The notes under the pieces: model-generated | The model's database searches: none | What the model was told of the DNA's origin: nothing | Seen by the model: only the letters and a program-made list of their open reading frames with translations | DNA from: Desnuesiella massiliensis | GTDB taxonomy: Bacteria; Bacillota; Clostridia; Clostridiales; Clostridiaceae | Assembly (NCBI RefSeq): GCF_001403615.1 | Contig: NZ_LN879455.1 | Coordinates: 496,001-560,000 of the forward strand | Direction: 5' to 3' | Length of the DNA stretch: 64,000 bases | In this document: piece after piece, positions 50,730-59,610 of the stretch | Numbering within the stretch: position 1 is the stretch's first letter | How the letters are laid out: each line of letters begins with the position of its first letter | Made by a program: the position numbers and the translations under genes

Positions 50730-51800
50730 ATGGACGAATATGGACAGATGTATTTAAAATTAAAAAATGAATTTGAAACTTATCAAAATTTTGCTGAGAT
50801 TCAAATTCAAACTCTAAGTGAAAAAAATATTAAACTTGAAAAAAATCTTGATGCACTAGTTAATATTGTTGAAATAAGTAAGTACATAAATTCCTACTTG
50901 AGTGATGAAAATTTGGTTTCTATGATTAATGATATGATAATAGGAATATTAGGAGTTACCTATTCATCTATATATTTAAAGGAAAAGGATGAGTTATTCA
51001 TAAAGGCTACTAATATAGAGGATATTAAAGTAATTGAAGAAGAATTTCAGTATTTAAAAGAAATTCAAAACGAGAAGCCTTTTGTACTTAATTGTAAGTC
51101 TCCTTTATTTAAGCATAGTGCTCATAAAAAAGATATACATTCTGTCATAGGAGTTCCCATACACTTAAGAGATAAATTCATTGGTTATATAATAGTAGAG
51201 CAAACTCTCTGGAATTTTTTCAATTATGATCACATAAAATTTATATCCTCCATAGCTAATCAAATTGGTATTGCTATAGAGAACAGTATACTTTATAAGA
51301 GAATTCAGGAAAGCGCAAAAAGAGATCCACTTTTGGATATATATAATAGAAAGTTTTTCTTTGACTTCGTAAGTAAAAAAATTAGTAATAAATCTTCTGA
51401 AGACTTTGCTATAGTTATGATGGATATAGATGATTTTAAAAACGTAAATGATAGGTATGGACATCAATTTGGAGATGAAGCCCTAGTGCAAACTTCCAGC
51501 CTTATAAAACAATCCATAAGGGAGCATGATATTCTAGCAAGATATGGAGGCGAAGAACTAGTCATATACCTAGATCCAGTTATCAGTAAAGAAAAGATTA
51601 CTGAATTTGTAGATAATATAAGAAAGTCTATAGAAAACCATAGTATAGATTTTAATGGGACAAAGACTAAGGTTACCGCTAGCTTTGGTATAAGCTATTA
51701 CCCCTGTGATGGGAATAATTTTGAAGATATTTTAAATGTAGCTGATAATTTATTATATAAAGCTAAAAATTCAGGAAAAAATAGAGTTTTAAGCAGATAA
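50730..51800 (+). CDS. GAF domain-containing GGDEF diguanylate cyclase
   Basis: A 356-residue soluble enzyme predicted to synthesise c-di-GMP. An N-terminal coiled coil (QIQTLSEKNIKLEKNLDALVNIVEISKYI) leads to a GAF sensor domain (about 45-190, SVIGVPIHLRDKFIGYIIVEQ). The cyclase domain starts KRDPLLDIYNRKFFFDF and has MMDIDDFKNVNDRYGHQFGDEAL. The active loop is GGEEL (residues 273-277), a functional variant of GGDEF. REHD five residues upstream is an intact RxxD inhibitory site. AGGAGAGAG precedes the ATG. The sensed ligand is unknown. Confidence 0.93.
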   Translation: MDEYGQMYLKLKNEFETYQNFAEIQIQTLSEKNIKLEKNLDALVNIVEISKYINSYLSDENLVSMINDMIIGILGVTYSSIYLKEKDELFIKATNIEDIKVIEEEFQYLKEIQNEKPFVLNCKSPLFKHSAHKKDIHSVIGVPIHLRDKFIGYIIVEQTLWNFFNYDHIKFISSIANQIGIAIENSILYKRIQESAKRDPLLDIYNRKFFFDFVSKKISNKSSEDFAIVMMDIDDFKNVNDRYGHQFGDEALVQTSSLIKQSIREHDILARYGGEELVIYLDPVISKEKITEFVDNIRKSIENHSIDFNGTKTKVTASFGISYYPCDGNNFEDILNVADNLLYKAKNSGKNRVLSR

Positions 51801-51844
51801 AATTATAGCATAATATATATTAATAATAATTTAGAGGTTAGACT

Positions 51845-53005
51845 ATGGATAAGAAAAAACTTTTAAATTTAATAAATAGGCAGGAAGGAATAAAATTAGA
51901 CTTTAAGCAGAAACTAGATTTGTATATTGAGAGTGGAAGAAAAGAATTAGCTAAAGATATATGCGCTCTTGCCAATGCAAAAGGGGGGAGGGGCTATATC
52001 ATAATAGGAATTGAAGACAAAACTAAAAAAATAATAGGAATAAAGGAGGAGGATAAATTTACTGAAGAGCAAATACAGCAAATAATAAGCTCAAGATGTG
52101 AGCCTCCCATACCTATTTCTTTAGAAAATTTTATATTAGAAGGTAAGGACATTGCTATTATAACTATATATGATGGAAATCAAAAGCCTTATCAGTTAAG
52201 AGAAAATGGAGCCTTTTATATAAGGAGGGGTTCCACCACAGATACTATGAGGAAGCAAGAGCTAATGGCAGCTTTTGAAGAAAATCTTAACTTCAATTTA
52301 GAAGCATGTCCTGTTATAAGAAGTAGTCCATATATGCTGAATATGAGTTTAGTAGAAGAATATTTTAATTCTAAGGGTATAGGTTTTACAGAAGAGAATA
52401 AAAACTTGATAATGGAAAGTGCTTCAATATTGTATAAAGATAAGGAATCAGGAGATTACAAGATAACTCTAGGAGGACTTCTAGTATTCTCGGATATTAA
52501 TAGCTTATATGTGCCTCATAATATGATAAAAATAGTTAATAGAATTAATAAAAATGAGGATGAGGTTATTATAGTAGAAGGAAATCTTTTATCAATGTTG
52601 GATAAAAGTATGGATATTTTAAATAGAATTTTACCTAAAAGCTATCCTATTGACGCTATATTTGAAAGCGTAAAAAATGCAATATTATATAGAGATTATA
52701 GTGATGCCTATAAGGAAATAGAAGTAATAATAAGCCATAATAGCACTGTGGTTGTCAGTCCAGGAAGCTTAATAGAAGATAAGGCATGGAGTGAAAATAG
52801 GTCATATTCTAAGCGAAATATGTGGATATATGAGAAATTGATAACTCTAGACCATAAAAAAAGATTTATTCAAAGTGGCAGAGGTTTTAATAAAATGAAA
52901 AAGGCTTTCAAAAACTATGGGAAGGTTACATTTATAAATTCAAGAAATGAAAATTGTTTTAAAGTTATATTTCCAGGTATAAATGTATTAAAAAACAAAC
53001 AATAA
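51845..53005 (+). CDS. AlbA_2/Schlafen-like ATP-binding domain protein
   Basis: A 386-residue protein. The N-terminal AlbA_2 domain (residues 10-125) is clear: EGIKLDFKQKLDL, LAKDICALANAKGGRGYIIIGIED and GAFYIRRGSTTDTM. It is shared with transcription regulators and Schlafen-type nucleic acid proteins. The C-terminal part has the KVTFINSRNENCFKVIFPG ending often read as a winged helix and is otherwise unassigned. AGAGGTTAG precedes the ATG. It lies 45 bases after the GAF-GGDEF gene and may be co-transcribed. Function, possibly transcriptional, is unknown. Confidence 0.75.
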   Translation: MDKKKLLNLINRQEGIKLDFKQKLDLYIESGRKELAKDICALANAKGGRGYIIIGIEDKTKKIIGIKEEDKFTEEQIQQIISSRCEPPIPISLENFILEGKDIAIITIYDGNQKPYQLRENGAFYIRRGSTTDTMRKQELMAAFEENLNFNLEACPVIRSSPYMLNMSLVEEYFNSKGIGFTEENKNLIMESASILYKDKESGDYKITLGGLLVFSDINSLYVPHNMIKIVNRINKNEDEVIIVEGNLLSMLDKSMDILNRILPKSYPIDAIFESVKNAILYRDYSDAYKEIEVIISHNSTVVVSPGSLIEDKAWSENRSYSKRNMWIYEKLITLDHKKRFIQSGRGFNKMKKAFKNYGKVTFINSRNENCFKVIFPGINVLKNKQ

Positions 53006-53127
53006 ATTTTAAATAATATATGAAAAATTTATTAAGTATTATTGAGATATTGAAAAAATATTCAGAATATTGTATAATTTAACTAAGCAATAAATTTCAC
53101 CTAAAAAATAATCAAGGGGTGGTAAAA

Positions 53128-53541
53128 ATGATACATGTATTTTGTAACAAGAGAGGTTCAGGAAAGACTAAAGCATTAATACACTTAGCAAATGAAAGGG
53201 CTAATAATATTAAGGGAAATGCTGTGTACATCGACGATGACAGCAGACCAATGCATGAGCTTGATAGAAGAATAAGATTTATAACAACAAATGATTTTAG
53301 CTTAAAAGATTACGAGAGTTTTTATGGTTTTTTGTGCGGCATACTTTCAGAGGATTATGATGTGGAAAACATCTTTGTAGATGGGTTATTTAACATTGTC
53401 TCTGGAAACATTAGTGATGCGGCACATTTCTTTTTAAAGATAGAAAATTTGGCTCGCAAACATAATGTAGAGTTTTATATAAATATAAATCATGATTGTA
53501 CGGAAGAAATACCCGATTATTTAAAGAAATATGTAGCTTAA
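53128..53541 (+). CDS. Orphan small P-loop protein, unknown function
   Basis: A 137-residue soluble protein that I do not recognise beyond one motif. MIHVFCNKRGSGKTKAL carries a Walker A-like GSGKT near residue 10, and IFVDGLFN (about 90) could be a Walker B. FYININHDCTEEIP lies near the end. At this length it is smaller than most P-loop enzymes and lacks obvious base-specificity motifs. ATG 53128 was chosen because AAGGGGTGG lies just upstream; GTG 53119 overlaps it. It is convergent with an RMD1 gene. Confidence 0.6.
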   Translation: MIHVFCNKRGSGKTKALIHLANERANNIKGNAVYIDDDSRPMHELDRRIRFITTNDFSLKDYESFYGFLCGILSEDYDVENIFVDGLFNIVSGNISDAAHFFLKIENLARKHNVEFYININHDCTEEIPDYLKKYVA

Positions 53542-53549
53542 GACATCAT

Positions 53550-53578
53550 AAAAAAGCCCTTATTTAGAGGGCTTTTTT
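53550..53578. terminator. Bidirectional terminator between the P-loop gene and the RMD1 gene
   Basis: AAAAAGCCCT (53551-53560) and AGGGCTTTTT (53568-53577) pair perfectly around TATTTAG, with T-runs on both strands. Confidence 0.9.
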
Positions 53579-53581
53579 CTT

Positions 53582-54418
53582 TTATTTATATCCCATTTTT
53601 ATGAAAAATTCTATTAAAGAGATTATGAGCTCAAATAGAATCAGTACTATTACCATTATTTCCAGTTTTGTTCCTCTTTTTTCATGGGTAAGAGAGGAGA
53701 ACACATCTGTTATATCTTGAAGTACCTCAGTTTTATTTTTTAATTTTTGATATCTATCCTCTAAATCGAAAAGTGTAGCCATTTGTAAATAGAACTCTTC
53801 TATATTCTCATCATTCCAAGCAGATCTCGGTTTATCTAAAAGCATTAAATAGGATATGGTGTTATATTTGAATCTTAGCACTTTAGCCGAGGTCTTAGCA
53901 ATATCCTTATCAGACATATTAAATTTACCACTGTGTAGATAATTTATTATATCTTCAATGCTATCTAACAAAGTATCAATATTGTTTTCTATTTTACTTA
54001 AGGATGTGGACTTAGCAAGAATTAGACTCACTATATCTTGGTAGTAAGGTCTTAATTCATTTGCAGTCATTAGATCATTGAATAGTTCAAACTCATATTC
54101 GGTATCTATTTCAATTTTATATTCATCTTTAAATTGAGGATCAGGATTATTATTTTTAAGATTAGGGTCTATATTTTTAATATAATTAACAAAGTCTTGT
54201 ATCTCATGGTGTTCCATATTTATAAATACAATGGTACCGAAATGATAAATATATATACTTTTATCATCTATTTCACGTATAATACCTTTTAAAGCATTAT
54301 CACTAAGTACTAATGGATCTTCCCATCTAAATTTTTTGTTAATTCCAAAATGTGATGCTATAGTATTAAGATTGATCTCATTACAAAGTACTATAGACTT
54401 AAAATGAAGGCCTTTCAT
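53582..54418 (-). CDS. RMD1/YagE family (DUF155) membrane-associated protein
   Basis: A 278-residue protein of the DUF155 family, better known from yeast Rmd1 and Rmd8 and mitochondrial RMND1. Signature parts are IYIYHFGTIVFINMEHHEIQDFVNYI, ANELRPYYQDIVSLILAKSTSLSKIENNID and FRYNTISYLMLLDKPRSAWNDENIEEFY-like KYNTISYLMLLDKPRSAWND. It ends in one membrane helix (LEIMVIVLILFELIISLIEFF), so it is probably tail-anchored on the inner face. The bacterial role is unknown. AAGGGAGGTATGTC precedes the ATG. Confidence 0.85.
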   Translation of the reverse strand: MKGLHFKSIVLCNEINLNTIASHFGINKKFRWEDPLVLSDNALKGIIREIDDKSIYIYHFGTIVFINMEHHEIQDFVNYIKNIDPNLKNNNPDPQFKDEYKIEIDTEYEFELFNDLMTANELRPYYQDIVSLILAKSTSLSKIENNIDTLLDSIEDIINYLHSGKFNMSDKDIAKTSAKVLRFKYNTISYLMLLDKPRSAWNDENIEEFYLQMATLFDLEDRYQKLKNKTEVLQDITDVFSSLTHEKRGTKLEIMVIVLILFELIISLIEFFIKMGYK

Positions 54419-54573
54419 TAGACATACCTCCCTTCTAATATAGGTCTCATAATAATTATAATACCATAAATTTTATCATAAATTTACTTAACTATACAGT
54501 TAAATGTTGATAAATTTCATATTTATTTATATACTATATAATATGTTTAATTGTAATTACTAGGAGGGATATC

Positions 54574-55794
54574 ATGACTAGCGTTTATAATACACTATTA
54601 GAAAGAGGTTACATAAAGCAGCTTACACATGAAACAGAGATTAAGGAAGCGCTTGAAAAAGAAAAAATTACATTTTATATAGGTTTTGATCCTACAGCAG
54701 ATAGTCTACATGTAGGACATTTTATTGCCTTAATGTTTATGTCTCATATGCAAAAAGCAGGACACAGACCTATTGCCTTAATAGGGGGTGGTACTGCTAT
54801 GATTGGGGATCCATCAGGAAAAACTGATATGAGAAAAATGCTTACAAAAGAAGACATTGAACATAATGTTAGTAGTATAAAAAAACAGATGGCTAAATTT
54901 ATAGATTTTAGTGAAGATAAAGCTATATTGGTTAATAATGCAGATTGGCTTTTAAACTTAAATTATGTGGAATTTTTAAGAGAAGTTGGAGTACATTTTT
55001 CTGTGAATAGGATGCTCACAGCAGAATGCTTTAAGCAAAGACTAGAAAAGGGATTATCCTTTTTAGAATTTAACTATATGCTTATGCAAGGCTATGACTT
55101 TCTTGAATTAAATAGAAGATATGGTTGTATAGCGCAGCTTGGAGGAGACGATCAATGGTCTAATATGCTTGCTGGTGTTGACCTAATAAGAAGAAAAGAA
55201 CAAAAACCAGCCTATGCTATGACTTGTACTTTACTTACAAACAGTGAAGGTAAAAAAATGGGTAAAACAGAAAAGGGAGCTCTTTGGCTAGATCCAGAAA
55301 GAACTACTCCTTATGAGTTTTATCAATATTGGAGAAATGTAAATGATGCGGATGTTGAAAAATGTCTTTCACTGATAACTTTTGTTCCTATGGAAGAAGT
55401 AAAAAGATTGAGTGCTTTAGAAGGAGCAGAGATAAATGAAGCCAAAAAAGTTCTAGCCTTCGAAGTAACTAAACTTGTTCATGGCGAAGCAGAAGCTCTA
55501 AGGGCTAAAGAAGCGGCTGAGGCATTATTTGGTGCAGGTAATGATATGAGTAATGTTCCTACTGTAGTTATTACTAAAGAGGATTTAAATAAAACATTAC
55601 TTGATATTTTAGTAGAGACAAAAATAATACCATCGAAGGGTGAAGGAAAGAGATTAATTCAACAAAATGGGTTGGCTCTTAACGATGTAAAAGTCACAGA
55701 ACTATCAAGATCATTAAAGGAAGAAGATTTTAAGGATGGTATAGCTTTAATTAAAAGAGGGAAAAAGAGCTATCATAAAATTGAGTTACAATAA
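54574..55794 (+). CDS. tyrS: Tyrosine--tRNA ligase
   Basis: A 406-residue class I synthetase charging tRNA-Tyr. The HIGH box is DSLHVGHFIALM, the KMSKS-type loop is KKMGKTEKGALW, and YDFLELNRRYGCIAQLGGDDQWSNM binds tyrosine. A C-terminal S4-like RNA-binding domain follows (LVETKIIPSKGEGKRLIQQNGLALN). The KMSKS variant GKT is of the TyrZ-like type. AGGAGGG precedes the ATG; TATAAT (54537-54542) is a possible -10. I see no T-box in its leader, unlike trpS. Confidence 0.96.
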   Translation: MTSVYNTLLERGYIKQLTHETEIKEALEKEKITFYIGFDPTADSLHVGHFIALMFMSHMQKAGHRPIALIGGGTAMIGDPSGKTDMRKMLTKEDIEHNVSSIKKQMAKFIDFSEDKAILVNNADWLLNLNYVEFLREVGVHFSVNRMLTAECFKQRLEKGLSFLEFNYMLMQGYDFLELNRRYGCIAQLGGDDQWSNMLAGVDLIRRKEQKPAYAMTCTLLTNSEGKKMGKTEKGALWLDPERTTPYEFYQYWRNVNDADVEKCLSLITFVPMEEVKRLSALEGAEINEAKKVLAFEVTKLVHGEAEALRAKEAAEALFGAGNDMSNVPTVVITKEDLNKTLLDILVETKIIPSKGEGKRLIQQNGLALNDVKVTELSRSLKEEDFKDGIALIKRGKKSYHKIELQ

Positions 55795-55796
55795 AT

Positions 55797-55818
55797 AAAA
55801 GTTGCGACGCAACTTTTA
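55797..55818 (+). terminator. First hairpin after tyrS
   Basis: AAAAGTTGCG (55797-55806) and CGCAACTTTT (55808-55817) form a tight palindrome followed by ATT only. A proper terminator, AAAAGGCTATTCTTTAGCC plus a T-run, lies immediately after it as part of the repeat at 55819. Confidence 0.6.
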
Positions 55819-56072
55819 TTAAAAGGCTATTCTTTAGCCTTTTTTTAATGCACAATTCATAGTGCATAATTCACAATGAAGGTAATTTTTTCTTCACTAT
55901 GGCTACGAAAAAATTGAAAATTTATAGAAGCGTGGCTAATGCTTAGCCACGGCTTTTTTAGTGGCAAAGCCACTAAAAATATAATTAAAGATTTTTCGTA
56001 GAGCAAGGTCAAAAAATCCTCCCTAATTGTGCATTGTGAATTCAAAAAAAGCGATCACCGTAGCTTTTTTCC
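55819..56072. repeat. Structured intergenic repeat, family 2, copy 2 (about 255 bp)
   Basis: Same order of parts as the copy at 39711: a terminator hairpin AAAAGGCTA/TAGCCTTTT (55821-55845), TTCACAATG-type inverted ends, a stem CTACGAAAAA/TTTTTCGTAG, a central palindrome CGTGGCTAA/TTAGCCACG (about 55931-55951), AGTGGCAAAGCCACT, and a final hairpin (AAAAAAAGC … GCTTTTTT, 56044-56070). Several stem bases differ from copy 1 on both arms so that pairing is kept. It fills most of the gap between tyrS and the next gene; no gene lies inside. Confidence 0.85.
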
Positions 56073-56133
56073 TATAGTACTAAGGTTTTTAAACGATAAT
56101 ATATATAATTATATAGAGTATGGAGGGAATAAA

Positions 56134-58446
56134 ATGCCGGGGATATGGAGTATAAATAGCCTATACAATAATAATATTAAAAAGGTGTCTAGCAAATTGA
56201 CTTTTGAGGTGGGAGAAAGATTTTCAGCAAGAGTTGTAAATAGGGATGAATCAAAAAAAGAAATATCGTTAAAACTATTAGATGGATGGCAATTTCCCGC
56301 AACCCTAGAAGAACCTCTAGAGGTTCCCATAGATGGCATTTTAAGATTCCAAATCGAAGGTTATGAAAATGGGAAGTTGAAAATTAAACTTATAAAGTCA
56401 AACGAAAAGGAAACAGATTCGAAAGAAAGTTCTTTAGAGAGCATACTAGAAGAAACAGGAATGGATAAAAAAGATATAAATATCTTAGAGAAAATGGTTA
56501 AGCATGGTATGCCCCTAACAAAGGAAAATATCTCTAAGATGAAGACCATATTAGACTTTAAAGAAAAGATATTATCTAACCCTGAGGAAGAAGATCAATT
56601 TATAGATATATATTTACAAAGTAAGAATATAGATAAAAATAGTGAAGAAGCAAAAAACATTAGAAGTGAACTAAAAAAGTTTTTTTCTACCTTAAAAAAT
56701 ACTAATGAGGATGACATTTTTACTTTAGTAGAGAATAATATAGAGGTTAATAAAGAAAACATTGAAAGCTTTAATAAGGTATTTAAGGACTCTTTAGGCT
56801 TATATAATAAGTTGAAAAAAGTTAAAGAATTAATAGATACCGCTGTCTATGAAAGTAAAACAGAAAAAGAAAAAGTAGAATTAGAAGTAATTCCAAAAGA
56901 CATTGAGAATGAAGCTAATAAAGATAAAATTGAAAAAGTTATTAACAGAGGAGAAATAGAATTAGAAGATATTGAAAAATTATTTAAGGATATAGTAAAG
57001 CAAAATTTAAAAATGGATGTATCCTTACAGGAAAAATTATTAAATAATTTAAAGGATATTTTAAATAAGACAGATGAAAAGACCTTGCTTAATTTAATAA
57101 AAGCTCAGCTTGAGAAGGGTACAGAAATAGATGATATACTAAAAGATTTGCTTCAGGGAAATTTAACCAATGAAAAGTCAGATATATTAAAAGATATAGT
57201 AAGAGTTTCCCAGGATGTGTTCTTAGATACAAAGGATAAGATTAAAGATTCTGTAAGGAGTTTGCTACAGGATCTTATACTTACAGACAATGAAATAAGT
57301 GAAATAGCAAAATCTATAGAAATAGCCACAGAGAGTGAAGGTATTAAAACCTTAAAAGAAAATATAAACCTATTATCAAATAGAATAGATTCAGTTACTA
57401 ATTTTAATAGTGAAGTTGAAAAGTATAAGAGTTATGATAATATGATCAGTAATAAAAAGGCTGGAAGTGTTGTGGAGCTTTTAAAAACCTTAGCTAAGGA
57501 TGCGGATGTAATAAAATATATAGCAGATGATATAATTAGCGATAAAAAATTTAATTTTAATATGGAAGAGTTTAATGGTATAATGAGAAAGTTAAATACT
57601 ATTTCAGATGAAGACATATTAAAAGAGATTAAAACAGAAGTATTTAATAGAACAGGAAATTCGGACATAATAAATAACATAACTAAAGAGGATATAAATA
57701 AAGCTTTTAAAAGCTTATTGGGCAAGAATTTAGATATAACCTCCAAGGAGGCTGAAAGAATAATTAGCTCTATCAAGGCTTTTGTAAAACAAGAATCTAT
57801 AAATTCCAATATAGAACAATTAAATAATCAAATAAAGCAGAGTAGTTCTAAGTTAGAGCCTAAAGTAAATGAGCAGGGTATTTTAAATAAGACCTCTCAA
57901 GAGCTAGTAAAAGAGCAACTTCATGCAAAAGTAAATCTATTAAAAGATCTACTTAGCGACATATTAGGTGATAATCTAGAAAGCAAGCCAGAAATATATG
58001 AAAAGGCTTTAGCCTTTATTAAAAATAATATTAATGATATGAAGGTTTTTAATACTGTATCTAATCAGTACTATTATTTAGATTTACCTTTAAATATGAA
58101 TAATAATGAATATCCATGTAAATTGATTATAAAGGATGAAAGAAATAAGGGGAAAAAGATAGATAGTCAGAATGTAAAGTTAGTAGTAAATGTAAATACC
58201 ATTAACTTAGGTATGGTAGATGCCTATATTAAGGTGAAAAACAGGCAAATGGACATAGAGATGAATTGTGAAGAAAAATGGATGAAGGCTCTTGAAGCAG
58301 GAAAATCAAAGCTTATGGAAGCTTTATATACTTTAGGTTATGATATTTCTGTGGCAGTAAAAGAGAGAAAAGTAGAAGTAGATATTACAAATTGCAGAGA
58401 GTTTTTTAATGATAATGATATTTCTACTGTAGATATAAAAGTATAG
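56134..58446 (+). CDS. FliK-like/YlqG-type large helical protein
   Basis: A 770-residue soluble protein. Residues 20-85 form a beta domain (FEVGERFSARVVNRDESKKEISLKLLDGWQFPA). Residues 100-590 are repetitive, charged and helical (KNLKDILNKTDEKTLLNLIKAQLEKG). The C-terminal 120 residues (YYYLDLPLNMNNNEYPCKLII … VNVNTINLGMVDAYIKVKNRQMDIEMN) match a FliK C-terminal-like domain. With the small FlhB-like gene 22 bases on, it parallels Bacillus ylqG-ylqH. ATG 56134 was chosen because GGAGGG lies 7 bases upstream. Function unknown; hook-length or secretion-related is inferred. Confidence 0.7.
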   Translation: MPGIWSINSLYNNNIKKVSSKLTFEVGERFSARVVNRDESKKEISLKLLDGWQFPATLEEPLEVPIDGILRFQIEGYENGKLKIKLIKSNEKETDSKESSLESILEETGMDKKDINILEKMVKHGMPLTKENISKMKTILDFKEKILSNPEEEDQFIDIYLQSKNIDKNSEEAKNIRSELKKFFSTLKNTNEDDIFTLVENNIEVNKENIESFNKVFKDSLGLYNKLKKVKELIDTAVYESKTEKEKVELEVIPKDIENEANKDKIEKVINRGEIELEDIEKLFKDIVKQNLKMDVSLQEKLLNNLKDILNKTDEKTLLNLIKAQLEKGTEIDDILKDLLQGNLTNEKSDILKDIVRVSQDVFLDTKDKIKDSVRSLLQDLILTDNEISEIAKSIEIATESEGIKTLKENINLLSNRIDSVTNFNSEVEKYKSYDNMISNKKAGSVVELLKTLAKDADVIKYIADDIISDKKFNFNMEEFNGIMRKLNTISDEDILKEIKTEVFNRTGNSDIINNITKEDINKAFKSLLGKNLDITSKEAERIISSIKAFVKQESINSNIEQLNNQIKQSSSKLEPKVNEQGILNKTSQELVKEQLHAKVNLLKDLLSDILGDNLESKPEIYEKALAFIKNNINDMKVFNTVSNQYYYLDLPLNMNNNEYPCKLIIKDERNKGKKIDSQNVKLVVNVNTINLGMVDAYIKVKNRQMDIEMNCEEKWMKALEAGKSKLMEALYTLGYDISVAVKERKVEVDITNCREFFNDNDISTVDIKV

Positions 58447-58468
58447 AGATTTAAGGTGATGATGGATT

Positions 58469-58735
58469 ATGAAAGAAAGGAAAAAGGCTGCGGCTCTAAA
58501 ATATGAAACAAGTTATGATGCACCTATAGTCACTGCTGCAGGATTAGGACATATTGCTGACAAGATAATAGAAAATGCCGAAGAAAATGATGTGCCTGTA
58601 GTTTATAATAAAGAATTAGCAAATTTATTAACTAATGTGGATGTAGGAGAATACATACCTAGTGAACTTTATGAGGCGGTAGCTCATATTATAGCTTATG
58701 TTACGGATATGGATAAACTAATGAAGGGAAGGTGA
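58469..58735 (+). CDS. FlhB C-terminal domain-like protein (YlqH type)
   Basis: An 88-residue protein equivalent to the cytoplasmic export-switch domain of FlhB/YscU without the membrane part. AAALKYETSYDAPIVTAAGLGHIADKI fits the family, and VPVVYNKELANLLTNVDVGEYIPSELYEAVAHIIAYV is highly typical. The NPTH autocleavage sequence is absent (YDAP instead), so self-cleavage is not expected. It is co-translated with the FliK-like gene and with a phosphoesterase gene 7 bases later. Role unknown. Confidence 0.88.
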   Translation: MKERKKAAALKYETSYDAPIVTAAGLGHIADKIIENAEENDVPVVYNKELANLLTNVDVGEYIPSELYEAVAHIIAYVTDMDKLMKGR

Positions 58736-58742
58736 AGATGTT

Positions 58743-59429
58743 ATGGCTCTTTACGCTATTTCTGACCTTCATCTAGCTCTAAGTGGTGATAAGCCAATGG
58801 ATGTTTTTGGTGAACACTGGTATAAGCATGATGAAAAGATACAAGAAAATTGGTATGACAAAATAACAGAAAAGGATACTGTGCTCATTGGAGGAGATAT
58901 ATCTTGGTCTATGAAAATGGAGCAAGGTATGAAGGAATTGGAATGGATCCATAAATTGCCCGGTAACAAAATAATTATTAAGGGTAACCATGATTATTGG
59001 TGGGGAAGCATATCAAAACTAAATAGTCTTTTTGATAATATGAGCTTTATACAAAATAATTTTTTTACCTATGAGGATTGGGCTATCTGCGGAACCAGAG
59101 GTTGGATATGTCCAGGTTCTGAAAGCTTCTCTTCAAAGGATGAAAAGATATATACGAGAGAGCTTATAAGATTAAGGCTTTCTTTAGAGGGAGCTGTTAA
59201 GCAAGGTCATAGAAAAATTATTTGTATGATACATTATCCACCTACTAATGATAAATATGAGAGTTCGGGTTTTACGGATATTTTTGAAGAATTTGGAGTA
59301 GCAAAAGTCATTTATGGCCATTTACACGGACCTTCTCTTTCTAGAGTGATGAAGGGCGAAAAAGATGGTGTTGAATATATTATGACTTCTTGCGATTATA
59401 TTAACTTTGATCCTGTAAAAATATTATAG
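58743..59429 (+). CDS. Calcineurin-like metallophosphoesterase
   Basis: A 228-residue cytoplasmic phosphoesterase. All metal motifs are present: SDLHLAL, VLIGGDISW, IIIKGNHDYWWGS, MIHYPPTND and IYGHLHGPS. The two-metal centre would hydrolyse phosphodiesters or phosphomonoesters, but the true substrate cannot be read from the sequence. GGTGAAGATGTT precedes the ATG. It follows the FlhB-like gene by 7 bases and ends at a terminator, so the three genes are one unit. Confidence 0.9.
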   Translation: MALYAISDLHLALSGDKPMDVFGEHWYKHDEKIQENWYDKITEKDTVLIGGDISWSMKMEQGMKELEWIHKLPGNKIIIKGNHDYWWGSISKLNSLFDNMSFIQNNFFTYEDWAICGTRGWICPGSESFSSKDEKIYTRELIRLRLSLEGAVKQGHRKIICMIHYPPTNDKYESSGFTDIFEEFGVAKVIYGHLHGPSLSRVMKGEKDGVEYIMTSCDYINFDPVKIL

Positions 59430-59439
59430 AAATAAAGAT

Positions 59440-59490
59440 AATCCTATTATTTAGCTGGCAATTTGCTGTGCTGAGTAATAGGATTTTTTT
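59440..59490 (+). terminator. Rho-independent terminator after the phosphoesterase
   Basis: AATCCTATTA (59440-59449) and TAATAGGATT (59476-59485) pair around a 26-base loop that contains a smaller stem (AGC…GCT), then a T-run. Confidence 0.85.
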
Positions 59491-59610
59491 ATCATAATCT
59501 TTAAAGAAATTTATAAATTTATACTATAGGTTTAAATTTTAATTTAATGCTAAACATATAATATGGATTTATCTTATCTATAAAATATATTTAATTTCAA
59601 ATGTTATATA

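Noticed and set aside
51845..53005. Defence system based on the AlbA_2/Schlafen-like gene
   Set aside because: No nuclease, helicase or toxin partner is adjacent; the flanking genes are signalling and unknown single genes, so no defence island is supported.
54419..54573. T-box before tyrS
   Set aside because: No GGTGGTACCGCG-type motif or terminator; the leader is too short.
56029..56133. Extended N-terminus of the FliK-like gene
   Set aside because: The extension reads through the end of the repeat and its hairpin and has no ribosome site; ATG 56134 has GGAGGG at proper spacing.
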